This document shows, piece by piece, positions 30,980-39,263 of a DNA stretch of 64,000 nucleotides. This DNA comes from Maribacter aestuarii (lineage in GTDB: Bacteria > Bacteroidota > Bacteroidia > Flavobacteriales > Flavobacteriaceae), in assembly GCF_027474845.2 (NCBI RefSeq), contig NZ_CP107031.2, positions 3,046,001 through 3,110,000 on the forward strand, in the 5' to 3' direction. Every line of letters starts with the position of its first letter. Positions within the stretch are counted from its first letter, which is position 1. The notes below the pieces were generated by a model that saw only the letters and a program-made list of their open reading frames with translations, made no database searches and was not told the DNA's origin. The position numbers and the translations under genes were made by a program.

Positions 30980-31330
30980 TCAGTCTTCACCTCTTCCCAA
31001 ATACGCACGAATGGAACTTATCTTACCATCTGAATTTATTGAAATCACATCAACCACATAGAGTTCTTCACTGTCATTGATGGTAATTTTCAATTCTGCA
31101 GCTAGGGTATTATTATTTTCATAGGTAAACAGTACGTCAATAGCAATAGAATAGGCGGCAGCAAAATTCTTCCGTGTTTCCCTCAAAGCATTCTTCTTGC
31201 CATAAACAAGAATCTTCCAATCACGTAAGACGATATCTTCGGAGAATAAGTTTTCGATACTTTTGATGTCTTTCTCTTCATATTTCTGAAGATAGTTTAG
31301 ACAAATTTCTTTATTTGATTTTTTAGACAT
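30980..31330 (-). CDS. NTF2-like/SnoaL-fold protein
   Basis: A 116-residue protein with the NTF2-like cone fold: leading helix (CLNYLQKYEEKDIKSIENLFSEDIVLRDW), GKKNALRETRKNFAAAY, then three long strands (IDVLFTYENNNTLAAELKI, YVVDVISINSDGKISSIRAYLGRG). Members include ketosteroid isomerase-like enzymes and many ligand-binding proteins, and no function can be assigned. It is on the same strand as the VOC protein gene upstream. Confidence 0.78.
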   Translation of the reverse strand: MSKKSNKEICLNYLQKYEEKDIKSIENLFSEDIVLRDWKILVYGKKNALRETRKNFAAAYSIAIDVLFTYENNNTLAAELKITINDSEELYVVDVISINSDGKISSIRAYLGRGED

Positions 31331-31340
31331 ACAATCATTT

Positions 31341-31505
31341 TTATGCTTTAATAATAAGTGGTTTTATGGAAACTACCATCCAATAACCAATAAACAATCC
31401 GATGATTGAAAAAATATAAATACAGAAAGGATAATAACCTGAAAATTGGCCAGTTTCACGATATGGGCCAGTCTTTTCTCCATTATTAGACCTTTCATGA
31501 GACAA
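31341..31505 (-). CDS. Possible small single-pass membrane protein
   Basis: Between the VOC gene and the NTF2-like gene a reading frame from a TTG at 31505 would encode 54 residues: a hydrophilic N-terminus and one membrane helix (CIYIFSIIGLFIGYWMVV) with a basic tail. No ATG is available without running into the VOC gene. The position, spacing and helix make it plausible, but nothing proves it is translated. Confidence 0.2.
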   Translation of the reverse strand: MSHERSNNGEKTGPYRETGQFSGYYPFCIYIFSIIGLFIGYWMVVSIKPLIIKA

Positions 31506-31542
31506 TGTTGTATTACTTGGTATAAGGGATTTAGAGGCACTT

Positions 31543-31917
31543 TCATTTTTTAACCGAATTGAATTTTCCAAAATGCCATAATATTCCACTCGGGTCGTGA
31601 AGAAAAAATTCATTTCCCCATTCGTCATATTTTATGTTGGACAATCTCACCTTGGGGTACTTCTGGGTTAATTTCAAATCTTGTATGGTTTTCAGACTTT
31701 TTTCCAAATCATCCACTTCAAAGAAAATCATGGAGTTGTCTATCCAATCCTTTACGAAGGCATCTTGTAAATAAAATCCGAAGGCCCCACTATGGAAATA
31801 GGACATATTTTTTGACGTGATTATTTCTTCAAATCCTAAATCCCGATAAAAACTACGGGAAATGGAATAGTTTTTCGCACCGATAAAAGGCCTAATGGAT
31901 TTACCTAATATATTCAT
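31543..31917 (-). CDS. VOC-superfamily protein (glyoxalase/bleomycin-resistance fold)
   Basis: A 124-residue protein with two beta-alpha-beta-beta-beta modules: SIRPFIGAKNYSISRSFYRDLGF and IFFEVDDLEKSLKTIQDL, ending with the family signature WGNEFFLHDPSGILWHFG. The last part carries the usual metal-binding acidic/His positions only partly, so a metal-dependent reaction is uncertain. It may be a dioxygenase-like or ligand-binding protein. The 447 bp upstream hold no gene. Confidence 0.82.
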   Translation of the reverse strand: MNILGKSIRPFIGAKNYSISRSFYRDLGFEEIITSKNMSYFHSGAFGFYLQDAFVKDWIDNSMIFFEVDDLEKSLKTIQDLKLTQKYPKVRLSNIKYDEWGNEFFLHDPSGILWHFGKFNSVKK

Positions 31918-32206
31918 ATTGCATTTTTTTTAAGGGAAAATGCGTTTTGCACATTAATGAAGATACGTGTATGGAGTAGTTGGAGTACATTGCTTTTGGA
32001 CAAGGTTGCTTTGATAGTAAAGGTAAAGCTTCAACTAAATTGTTTCTCATGTTCTAATTTGACTTTCATCTGGTCTTCGTAAATTACTAAAATTCCTTTA
32101 AGTTTTGACCTCTCCAATTCGGAGTGTTATAAAATACGGTGACATCCGCCGTAATTGTGACAAAACATAGTGATATCAACAAGTTCACAGGATTACACAT
32201 GCACTC

Positions 32207-32238
32207 ACATTTATTTTATTTCTCTCTAAAATAAATGT
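32207..32238 (+). terminator. Perfect 12-bp hairpin, terminator-like
   Basis: ACATTTATTTTA (32207-32218) and TAAAATAAATGT (32227-32238) are exact complements around an 8-nt loop and are followed by TTTTTG. It looks like a + strand terminator but no + strand gene ends nearby, so a regulatory or small-RNA role is possible. Confidence 0.4.
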
Positions 32239-32293
32239 TTTTGTGCCCTCTGTAATCTATAATAGAAACTTAAGGGAAAATCTGTAATTTTTA

Positions 32294-32307
32294 TTAAACT
32301 AGTTTAA
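32294..32307. promoter_or_regulatory. 14-bp palindrome, candidate operator of the acyl-CoA cluster
   Basis: TTAAACTAGTTTAA is perfectly palindromic and contains AAAC-TA-GTTT. Acyl-CoA-sensing TetR regulators such as PsrA/FadR recognise similar AAAC-N2-4-GTTT arms. It lies 57 bp before the first cluster gene. No TetR gene is in the window. Confidence 0.4.
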
Positions 32308-32364
32308 CGAGATTCCTTGGAATAAATCCTAACTTGAATACCGTTAAACGTAAACACTCTTGTT

Positions 32365-34176
32365 ATGGCCAATACCTATGTAGACTTAGAAACTTTAAAA
32401 TTTCTTTTATTCCAAGTACACGACCTAAAAAGTGTGTTGGAACAAGAGCGATTTAAGGATTATGATGAGGAGTCCATACATATGATGCTGGGCTCCATAA
32501 AGGATTTTGCCGATAAGGAAATGTATCCCTACTTCCGGGAGATGGACGAGAACCCCGCTCATTTCATGGATGGGGAAATAATAGTGCATCCGCAGGTAAC
32601 AAAATATATGCAAAAAGGTGGGGAAATGGGTTTCTTATCGGGTCCGTTTTCCTATGAGGATGGTGGAATGCAAATGCCATCCATGGTGGTGCATGCTTCT
32701 GCCTTTATTCAGGAAGCTGCCAATAACCACCTACCAGGCTACATAGGTCTTACCGTAGGCGCTGCGGAACTGATCGTGCATTTTGGAAATCAAATCTTAA
32801 AGGAAACCTATGTTCCCAAGATGATGGCCGGAGAGTGGGGCGGTACCATGTGCCTTACAGAACCACAAGCTGGAAGTTCACTTTCAGATATAGTCACCAC
32901 TGCCGTGCCCGACGGGGATGCTTATAAAATTCATGGACAAAAAATTTTCATTTCGGGTGGAGATTATAAAGGGGCCGAAAACATCGTGCATCTAGTTTTG
33001 GCGCGTATCAAAGGAGCTCCTGCCGGCACCAAAGGTATTTCACTTTTCGTGGTGCCAAAGAAACGCCCAACGAATGATGGAAATCTAACAGACAACGACG
33101 TAACCACGGTTGCTGATTTTCAAAAAATGGGTCAAAAGGGCTATTGTACTACACACTTATTTTTTGGGGATAAGGATGATTGTACAGGTTGGTTGGTAGG
33201 TGAACCCAACAAAGGCCTAAAATATATGTTCCTTATGATGAACGGAGCACGCATTGCAGTGGGTCGTGGTGCGGCGGCGATTGCTACGGGGGCTTACCAT
33301 GCTTCTTTAAATTATGCTAAGGAAAGACCTCAGGGTAGGGAGCTGCAGCGAACGGGAAAGAAAGATGTATCCCAAGAACAGACCCTTATCATCAATCACC
33401 CGGATGTTCGTAGAATGTTGCTGTTGCAAAAGGTTATCACCGAGGGAGCTTTGAGCCTGATTTTTTTAACTTCCAGGTATCAGGACTTATCACAATCGCT
33501 CCAAGATGAAGCGGAAAGGGAAAAATATAAATTGTTGTTGGAAATGTTAACACCGGTGGTTAAAACGTATCCTTCGGAAATGGGTATCACTTCCGTAAAT
33601 AACGGAGTCCAGGTTTTAGGAGGTTATGGCTTTTGTTCCGATTACATCTTGCAGCAGTATTTACGGGATATCAGAATTTCAGCTATCTATGAAGGGACCA
33701 CGGGCATACAGTCGCAAGACCTTTTAGGAAGAAAAATCACGATGGACAACGGAAAGGCCTTGCAGTTACTTTCGGAAGAGATAAAAAACACCATTCAAGA
33801 AAGCTTATCTTACGAGTTGTTGAAACCATTAGCGAAACAATTGGGCAGTAAACTGGAGCTGACACAAAAGGTATTACAATCCCTGATGGGATACGCTATG
33901 AAGGGAGATTACCAAAGGTTCTTGGCGGACGCAACTCCGTTTATGGAATTTTTTAGCACAATCATTATCGCCTGGCAATGGTTGGATATTGGCCGAAAAG
34001 CACAAGAAGCACTGATATCTGGAACTACGGAATACAGTTCGGAATTTTATGAGAACAAGTTGCATGCCATGCAGTTTTATTTCAAATACGAACTCCCCAA
34101 AACCTCGGGACTGGCGGAAATACTTACGGATAAACAAGCATTGACACTGAAAACGGACAAGGAAGTATTTTCTTGA
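32365..34176 (+). CDS. Acyl-CoA dehydrogenase, long form with C-terminal extension
   Basis: A 603-residue acyl-CoA dehydrogenase. It has a preceding N-terminal helical segment, the FAD-binding middle domain (MCLTEPQAGSSLSDIVTTA; GQKIFISGGDY), and catalytic glutamate in ISAIYEGTTGIQSQDLLGRK, followed by an extra C-terminal domain of about 130 residues, as in VLCAD- or DmdC-like enzymes. It oxidises acyl-CoA to enoyl-CoA, passing electrons to ETF, presumably with longer chains. It is the first gene of a same-strand cluster reaching to 44902, and the SDR gene follows 31 bp later. A palindromic operator candidate lies upstream. Confidence 0.93.
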   Translation: MANTYVDLETLKFLLFQVHDLKSVLEQERFKDYDEESIHMMLGSIKDFADKEMYPYFREMDENPAHFMDGEIIVHPQVTKYMQKGGEMGFLSGPFSYEDGGMQMPSMVVHASAFIQEAANNHLPGYIGLTVGAAELIVHFGNQILKETYVPKMMAGEWGGTMCLTEPQAGSSLSDIVTTAVPDGDAYKIHGQKIFISGGDYKGAENIVHLVLARIKGAPAGTKGISLFVVPKKRPTNDGNLTDNDVTTVADFQKMGQKGYCTTHLFFGDKDDCTGWLVGEPNKGLKYMFLMMNGARIAVGRGAAAIATGAYHASLNYAKERPQGRELQRTGKKDVSQEQTLIINHPDVRRMLLLQKVITEGALSLIFLTSRYQDLSQSLQDEAEREKYKLLLEMLTPVVKTYPSEMGITSVNNGVQVLGGYGFCSDYILQQYLRDIRISAIYEGTTGIQSQDLLGRKITMDNGKALQLLSEEIKNTIQESLSYELLKPLAKQLGSKLELTQKVLQSLMGYAMKGDYQRFLADATPFMEFFSTIIIAWQWLDIGRKAQEALISGTTEYSSEFYENKLHAMQFYFKYELPKTSGLAEILTDKQALTLKTDKEVFS

Positions 34177-34207
34177 CCTACAGCCAACAAACAACAACTA
34201 GAATACA

Positions 34208-34981
34208 ATGAGCATTAATTCAAAATTCGACCTAACGGGAAAAGTAGCTATTGTTACGGGCTCCAGTAAGGGTATAGGACTTTCCATAGCAAGAGGTCTT
34301 GCCGAGAAAGGGGCAAAAGTGGTGATTAGCAGCAGAAAACAAGAGGCTGTGGATACACTGGCTAAAGAATTCTCGGAAGCAGGTATGAAAGCTATAGGAA
34401 TTGCATGCCATATTGGGGATTCCGAACAGCGTAAACAATTAATTGCCAAAACAATGGATACCTATGGGCGCATCGATATTTTGGTGAACAACGCCGCAAT
34501 TAATCCCTTTTACGGTCCGTTGGAATCGGCGGGCGAGGAAGTGTTCGATAAAATTATGAACGTCAACGTAAAGGCGCCTTGGTTATTATCAAATTTGGTA
34601 CAGCCACACATGAAGGAAAACGGGGGAGGAAGCATTATCAATATTTCATCGGTTGAAGGTATTCACCCGGGATTCCGATTGGGCTTGTATAGTATGACGA
34701 AGTCCGCTCTGATTATGCTTTCAAAAAATCAAGCTAAAGAATGGGGCCGCTATGGCATACGCTCCAATGTGGTCTGTCCGGGCTTGATTAAAACAAAATT
34801 CAGTGAAAGCCTTTGGTCCGATGAAAAATTGGTAGCGCAATATACCGGAGTCGTACCCTTAAGAAGAGTGGCGGAACCGGACGAGATGGCGGGCATAGTC
34901 ATGCTATTGGCCTCCGATGCGGGTTCTTACATGACCGGTGGCGTGTATACGGCAGATGGTGGATACCTAATTTCGGGATAA
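34208..34981 (+). CDS. Short-chain dehydrogenase/reductase (acyl-CoA cluster, LvaD-like position)
   Basis: A 257-residue classical SDR: cofactor motif VTGSSKGIGLSIA (TGxxxGIG), NNAAINP, catalytic Y-x3-K in LYSMTKSALIM, and C-terminal VYTADGGYLISG. The preference for NADP or NAD cannot be told. Its place directly before the ACAD11-like dehydrogenase and APH kinase recalls LvaD of the Pseudomonas levulinate operon, which belongs to the same family. A role in 3- or 4-hydroxyacyl-CoA oxidation is inferred. Confidence 0.9.
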   Translation: MSINSKFDLTGKVAIVTGSSKGIGLSIARGLAEKGAKVVISSRKQEAVDTLAKEFSEAGMKAIGIACHIGDSEQRKQLIAKTMDTYGRIDILVNNAAINPFYGPLESAGEEVFDKIMNVNVKAPWLLSNLVQPHMKENGGGSIINISSVEGIHPGFRLGLYSMTKSALIMLSKNQAKEWGRYGIRSNVVCPGLIKTKFSESLWSDEKLVAQYTGVVPLRRVAEPDEMAGIVMLLASDAGSYMTGGVYTADGGYLISG

Positions 34982-34993
34982 TACTAAAGAACT

Positions 34994-36220
34994 ATGAATT
35001 TTGACTACAGCGAAAAATCAATAGCGCTTCAAGAAAAATTGAAGCATTTTTTGGAGACCCATGTACATCCTGTTGAGAAGGAAGTAGAACTGTTCCATCA
35101 AAATCCAGAAAATAGATGGAAACGATGGCCAGGATTGGAGGCGCTAAAGCAAAAGGCAAAAGAGGCCGGGTTATGGAATTTGTTTCTACCCGTATCTTAC
35201 GGGGAATTGAGTCCAGGACTTACCAATTTGGAATATGCCCCGCTGGCGGAAATCATGGGACGGATTGTTTGGTCCTCGGAAATTTTTAACTGTAGTGCTC
35301 CGGATACCGGAAACATGGAGGTGCTTGCCAAATACGGCACTGTGGTACAACAGGATAAATGGTTGAAACCCCTTATGGATGGTAAAATCCGCTCCGCTTT
35401 TTTAATGACAGAACCGGAAGTGGCCTCCTCCGATGCCACCAATATAGAAACCTCCATAGTATCCGATGGGAATGAATATGTCATCAACGGGCGAAAATGG
35501 TGGTCTTCCGGGGCAATGGACCCCAATTGCAAGATTGCCATTGTCATGGGCAAGACTGATTTTGATGCCCCACGACATGCACAGCAAAGTATGGTTCTGG
35601 TACCCATGGATACCCCAGGGGTAAAAATAGAAAGACACCTTAGTGTATTTGGATATACCGACTCCCCAGAGGGTCATGCAGAAATTATTTTGGATAACGT
35701 TCGCGTACCGAAGAGTAATCTTTTGTTGGGTGAGGGCAGAGGTTTTGAGATTGCCCAGGGTCGCTTAGGTCCGGGACGTATTCATCATTGCATGCGTTTG
35801 ATCGGCATGGCACAACGCTCGTTGGAAATCATGTCGGAACGAACGGTGCAACGAAAGCCATTTGGTAGAACTTTGGATACGTATAGTAGCGTGCGTCAGG
35901 ATATTGCCCTTTCGGCATGCGAGATTGAGCAAACACGATTATTAGTATTGTCAGCGGCCGATAAGATGGATAAGGTGGGGAATAAGGAAGCAAAGGATGT
36001 AATCGCCATGATAAAAATTGTAACCCCTAATATGGCGCTACGGGTTATTGATAGGGCTATTCAAATTTTAGGTGGCAAAGGGGTAGGAAGCGATACCCCG
36101 CTGGCACACTTTTTTGCTGCCGCACGTATGTTACGTCTGGCTGATGGCCCCGATGAGGTACATATGAGTCAGTTAGGAAAAAGCACGATAAATAAGTACG
36201 TAAATAATTCAGATGACTAG
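34994..36220 (+). CDS. ACAD10/11-like acyl-CoA dehydrogenase
   Basis: A 408-residue dehydrogenase with [42 protein letters not shown] and the C-terminal [21 protein letters not shown]. The last two segments mark the ACAD10/ACAD11 and LvaC branch. In that branch the enzyme works on a phosphorylated 4-hydroxyacyl-CoA made by an APH-type kinase, releasing phosphate. Here the kinase gene starts 8 bp before this gene's stop, so the two are translationally coupled; in mammals the same domains are fused in one protein. Substrate range is unknown. Confidence 0.92.
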   Translation: MNFDYSEKSIALQEKLKHFLETHVHPVEKEVELFHQNPENRWKRWPGLEALKQKAKEAGLWNLFLPVSYGELSPGLTNLEYAPLAEIMGRIVWSSEIFNCSAPDTGNMEVLAKYGTVVQQDKWLKPLMDGKIRSAFLMTEPEVASSDATNIETSIVSDGNEYVINGRKWWSSGAMDPNCKIAIVMGKTDFDAPRHAQQSMVLVPMDTPGVKIERHLSVFGYTDSPEGHAEIILDNVRVPKSNLLLGEGRGFEIAQGRLGPGRIHHCMRLIGMAQRSLEIMSERTVQRKPFGRTLDTYSSVRQDIALSACEIEQTRLLVLSAADKMDKVGNKEAKDVIAMIKIVTPNMALRVIDRAIQILGGKGVGSDTPLAHFFAAARMLRLADGPDEVHMSQLGKSTINKYVNNSDD

Positions 36221-37292
36221 CCAAAACGCAGTAAAGGAAGTCAGGGAAGGGGAAGAGCTGGATGAGGTGAAACTTAAGGAGTTTATGCTACGGCATTCAC
36301 TAATATCAAAAGTAAGCAGTGAATTAACGGTACAACAGTTTACTAACGGCTACTCCAACTTGACCTACCTTCTTAGGATAGAAAGCAAGGAATATGTTTT
36401 AAGAAGACCGCCATTTGCCGCACCAAAACGAGGCCACGATATGGGACGTGAATTCAAAGTATTACAAGGTTTGAATCCTATTTATGATAAAAGTCCCAGG
36501 GTACATGTCTTCAACGAGGACAATTCCATAATTGGGGCTCACTTTTACATTATGGATAAGGTGGAGGGTCGAATTCTAACGTATAAATCGGCGCAAAGTA
36601 GCGCGGTCTCCCCGAAAGATTATAAAACTATTTCCAATACGTGGATAGATGCTTTTATTGAATTTCACAATATCGATTACAAGGAGGCAGGACTTATGGA
36701 ATTGGGAAGACCAGAAGGCTATGTGGAACGTCAGGTCAGGAATTGGGGCAAGCAATATCTGGCTGCGGCAACCGATGAGGTACCGGCGGCCCTGAAGGTA
36801 ATGGCATGGATGGAAGAAAATCAGCCAAAAAATTATGATCATACCATCATCCATAACGATTTTAAATATGATAACGTAGTTTTCAAGGACGATAAATGGA
36901 AAACGATAACGGCTGTTCTGGACTGGGAAATGTGTACGTTGGGCGACCCGTTGATGGATTTAGGGACTTCACTAGGGTATTGGACAACGGCTAACGACCC
37001 AGAATTTATGAAGCAAGGTTTACCTTCACCTACGGTGATGAAAGGTAATCCCACCCGGACGGAAATTGTACAGCAGTATGCGCTTAAAAGCGGTAGAAAT
37101 ATCGATAATCTTACGTTTTACTTTGTGTACGGGTTATTTAAAATCGCCGTCATTGCCCAGCAAATCTATTATCGCTATAAGCACGGGCATACTAGCGATC
37201 CAAAATTTGCCAATTTGAACAAGGCGGCGGAATTGTGCTGTAATACCGCTTGGCAGGCCATTCAGAAAAATAAAATCGATAATTTATATTAA
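36213..37292 (+). CDS. APH-fold phosphotransferase, 4-hydroxyacyl-CoA kinase-like
   Basis: A 359-residue aminoglycoside-phosphotransferase-fold protein of the ACAD10/11 and LvaA type. [15 protein letters not shown] and [24 protein letters not shown] form the N-lobe; the catalytic loop is H214-N-D216-FKYD-N221, and the metal-binding aspartate is D237 in [17 protein letters not shown]. This family phosphorylates the 4-hydroxyl of acyl-CoAs and is not an antibiotic resistance gene. It overlaps the dehydrogenase gene by 8 bp and is followed 2 bp later by the DUF1330 gene. Confidence 0.9.
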   Translation: MTSQNAVKEVREGEELDEVKLKEFMLRHSLISKVSSELTVQQFTNGYSNLTYLLRIESKEYVLRRPPFAAPKRGHDMGREFKVLQGLNPIYDKSPRVHVFNEDNSIIGAHFYIMDKVEGRILTYKSAQSSAVSPKDYKTISNTWIDAFIEFHNIDYKEAGLMELGRPEGYVERQVRNWGKQYLAAATDEVPAALKVMAWMEENQPKNYDHTIIHNDFKYDNVVFKDDKWKTITAVLDWEMCTLGDPLMDLGTSLGYWTTANDPEFMKQGLPSPTVMKGNPTRTEIVQQYALKSGRNIDNLTFYFVYGLFKIAVIAQQIYYRYKHGHTSDPKFANLNKAAELCCNTAWQAIQKNKIDNLY

Positions 37293-37294
37293 GC

Positions 37295-37684
37295 ATGGGA
37301 AGTGAAGCGTATTTGGAAATTAATCCTGACCAAGTATCGGATTTTGTTGAAAGTGCATCGGACCGACCTGTGGTGATGTTGAATTTGGTCAAATACAAGG
37401 CACTAGTTCCCGATAAAGGTATAACGGGAAAGGAAGCCTATAAGGAATATATGCGGCAGGCGATGCCCTTTTTTAAAAAAGCGAAGGCCGAGGTTCTGTT
37501 CTACGGAGCACCTAAACATATGTTGATAGGTCCGGTGGAGGAGGAACTTTGGGATGATGTGCTATTGGTTAAATATGAATCTGTTTCAGATTTTATGAAA
37601 ATGGTCAAAACCGAAGGATATCCCTCACAGTTACGCGCAGCGGCTTTGGATGATTCTCGGTTGATTCATTGCGCACCAAACTAG
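37295..37684 (+). CDS. DUF1330-domain protein in the acyl-CoA cluster
   Basis: A 129-residue ferredoxin-like (dimeric alpha/beta barrel) protein: VVMLNLVKYKALVPDKGITG, EAYKEYMRQAMPFFKKAKAEVLFYG, WDDVLLVKYESVSDFMKMVKTEGY. DUF1330 proteins have no settled function. Its position 2 bp after the kinase gene echoes the small partner gene lvaB beside lvaA in Pseudomonas, though the two are not evidently the same family. It may assist the kinase or be an accessory isomerase; this is a guess. Confidence 0.85.
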   Translation: MGSEAYLEINPDQVSDFVESASDRPVVMLNLVKYKALVPDKGITGKEAYKEYMRQAMPFFKKAKAEVLFYGAPKHMLIGPVEEELWDDVLLVKYESVSDFMKMVKTEGYPSQLRAAALDDSRLIHCAPN

Positions 37685-37714
37685 CCGCATTAAAAATTAA
37701 ACAATACGCTAAGA

Positions 37715-38470
37715 ATGAATTTGAAAAACAAGGTAGTGGTCATTACGGGAGCCGGCAGCGGTATAGGGGCAGCTACGGCAAAGCTCTTTGGAAAGCATAA
37801 AGCTGACGTAATTGTTTCCGATATCAACATGGAGAATGCGGAAAAGGTATCCACAGATATAAAAAATGAGGGAGGAAAAGCATTTGCATTTGAAACCGAC
37901 GTCACAAAATTTGAGCAAGTAGAAAATCTGTTGAAAACTGTAGTTGAGAAACATAAGAAGCTGGATGTAATGGTGAATAATGCCGGAATAGGCGGTAAAC
38001 ATCAGGCAAAAACAGCAGACCATTCCCACGAAGACTGGCACAACGTTATTGCCGTGAATCAGACCGGCGTATTCTATTGCATGCAACTTGCCCTACAACA
38101 AATGCTGAAACAAGGTCATGGTAATATTGTAAATGTAGCATCCTTGGCCGGTCTAAAAGCTTCAGGAAATAACCTTTCATATTCCGCCAGCAAGTATGCT
38201 GTGGTAGGAATGACCAAATCCGCCGCTTTGGAATATGGAAGAAAAAATATTCGCATTAACGCAGTTTGTCCAGGATTCACCCATTCGGCTTTATTGGAGC
38301 AATTGTTGGCGGTAAGCCCGGATATGGGCGATAAGTTAAAACGATTCATTCCCATGGGAAGATTTGGGGAGGCGGAGGAAATTGCGGAAGCCATTTGCTG
38401 GTTAGCCTCCGATAATTCGAAATTTATCACGGGGCAAACGCTTACGCTGGACGGAGGAACATCATTATAA
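37715..38470 (+). CDS. SDR-family oxidoreductase
   Basis: A 251-residue classical SDR: VITGAGSGIGAATAKLFG, DVTKFEQVENLL, NNAGIGGKHQ, catalytic YSASKYAVVGMTK, and the C-terminal ITGQTLTLDGGTSL. The acidic residue after strand 2 (VSDINMENA) favours NAD. It may oxidise 3-hydroxyacyl-CoA in beta-oxidation, standing in for the missing FadB-type dehydrogenase; that is inference from the cluster. It starts 30 bp after the DUF1330 gene and the isomerase gene follows 7 bp after it. Confidence 0.9.
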   Translation: MNLKNKVVVITGAGSGIGAATAKLFGKHKADVIVSDINMENAEKVSTDIKNEGGKAFAFETDVTKFEQVENLLKTVVEKHKKLDVMVNNAGIGGKHQAKTADHSHEDWHNVIAVNQTGVFYCMQLALQQMLKQGHGNIVNVASLAGLKASGNNLSYSASKYAVVGMTKSAALEYGRKNIRINAVCPGFTHSALLEQLLAVSPDMGDKLKRFIPMGRFGEAEEIAEAICWLASDNSKFITGQTLTLDGGTSL

Positions 38471-38477
38471 AAGACGC

Positions 38478-39251
38478 ATGGATACATTAGAACTAATTGA
38501 AAAGGAAAACTACACCATTGTTCAAATGAACCGTGGAAAAGTGAATGCCATAAATTATGAGATGGTGAAAGAACTGGGGGAAGTTTTTAAAAAATTGGAA
38601 GATGACCCTGATGTAATGGGAGTTATACTTTCTGGTCAACCCCATTATTTTTCTGCCGGATTGGACCTTATAGAATTGTATCAATACGATAAAGAGCAGA
38701 TACAGCAATTTTTTACGGCATTTGGTGCGCTTTATTTGCAATTGGTACAGTTTAAAAAACCCTTTATTTCGGCTATCACCGGACATTCGCCTGCGGGCGG
38801 CTGTGTGTTGGCCGTTACAAGTGACAATCGCTTTATGGCCGATGGAGAGGCCTACGTAATAGGTCTTAATGAAGTGGCCGTAAATATTCAAATAAGCCAA
38901 AACCTTACGGAAATTTATGCTTTTTGGATGGGTGATGGACTTGCGCATCGGTATATTTTGGAAGGAAAATTGTTGAGTGGAAAAGAGGCTCTAGATGCTG
39001 GTCTCGTCGATGAATTGGTTCCTTTAGATCAGGTTTTTGAGCGGTCGGAGAGACAGATGAAACACTACATGAAAGCCGATCAGGAAATCTTGATAAATAC
39101 AAAGAAAAAACTACGGAAGCGCCTTTGGGATAAGTTGGATTTGAATGCAGAGAATGCATTACAAGAAGCTTCTGTTTTATGGTGGAAACCAGAAATTAGG
39201 GCAAAAATGAAGGCTTATCTAGAGAGTTTTACAAATAAGAACAAAAAATAA
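38478..39251 (+). CDS. Enoyl-CoA hydratase/isomerase family, ECI1-like
   Basis: A 257-residue crotonase. The oxyanion-hole segments are LSGQPHYFSAGLDLIELY and GHSPAGGCVLAVTSDNR, and GLNEVAV follows where ECI-type delta3,delta2-enoyl-CoA isomerases have GLNE. It lacks the paired Glu pattern of typical enoyl-CoA hydratases, so double-bond migration is more likely than hydration. In the cluster it could process unsaturated acyl-CoAs or the product of the kinase/dehydrogenase pair. Confidence 0.82.
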   Translation: MDTLELIEKENYTIVQMNRGKVNAINYEMVKELGEVFKKLEDDPDVMGVILSGQPHYFSAGLDLIELYQYDKEQIQQFFTAFGALYLQLVQFKKPFISAITGHSPAGGCVLAVTSDNRFMADGEAYVIGLNEVAVNIQISQNLTEIYAFWMGDGLAHRYILEGKLLSGKEALDAGLVDELVPLDQVFERSERQMKHYMKADQEILINTKKKLRKRLWDKLDLNAENALQEASVLWWKPEIRAKMKAYLESFTNKNKK

Positions 39252-39263
39252 AAGAATAAAAAG

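Larger units (their letters stand above)
31918..32364. other. 447-bp gene-free interval with two palindromes
   Basis: No reading frame with coding character was seen on either strand. It holds a 12-bp perfect inverted repeat (32207-32238) and the palindrome TTAAACTAGTTTAA (32294-32307), and is probably the control region of the acyl-CoA cluster that begins at 32365. Confidence 0.6.

Noticed and set aside
36213..37292. Aminoglycoside resistance kinase
   Set aside because: Same fold, but motifs and neighbours match the ACAD10/11-LvaA acyl-CoA kinases.
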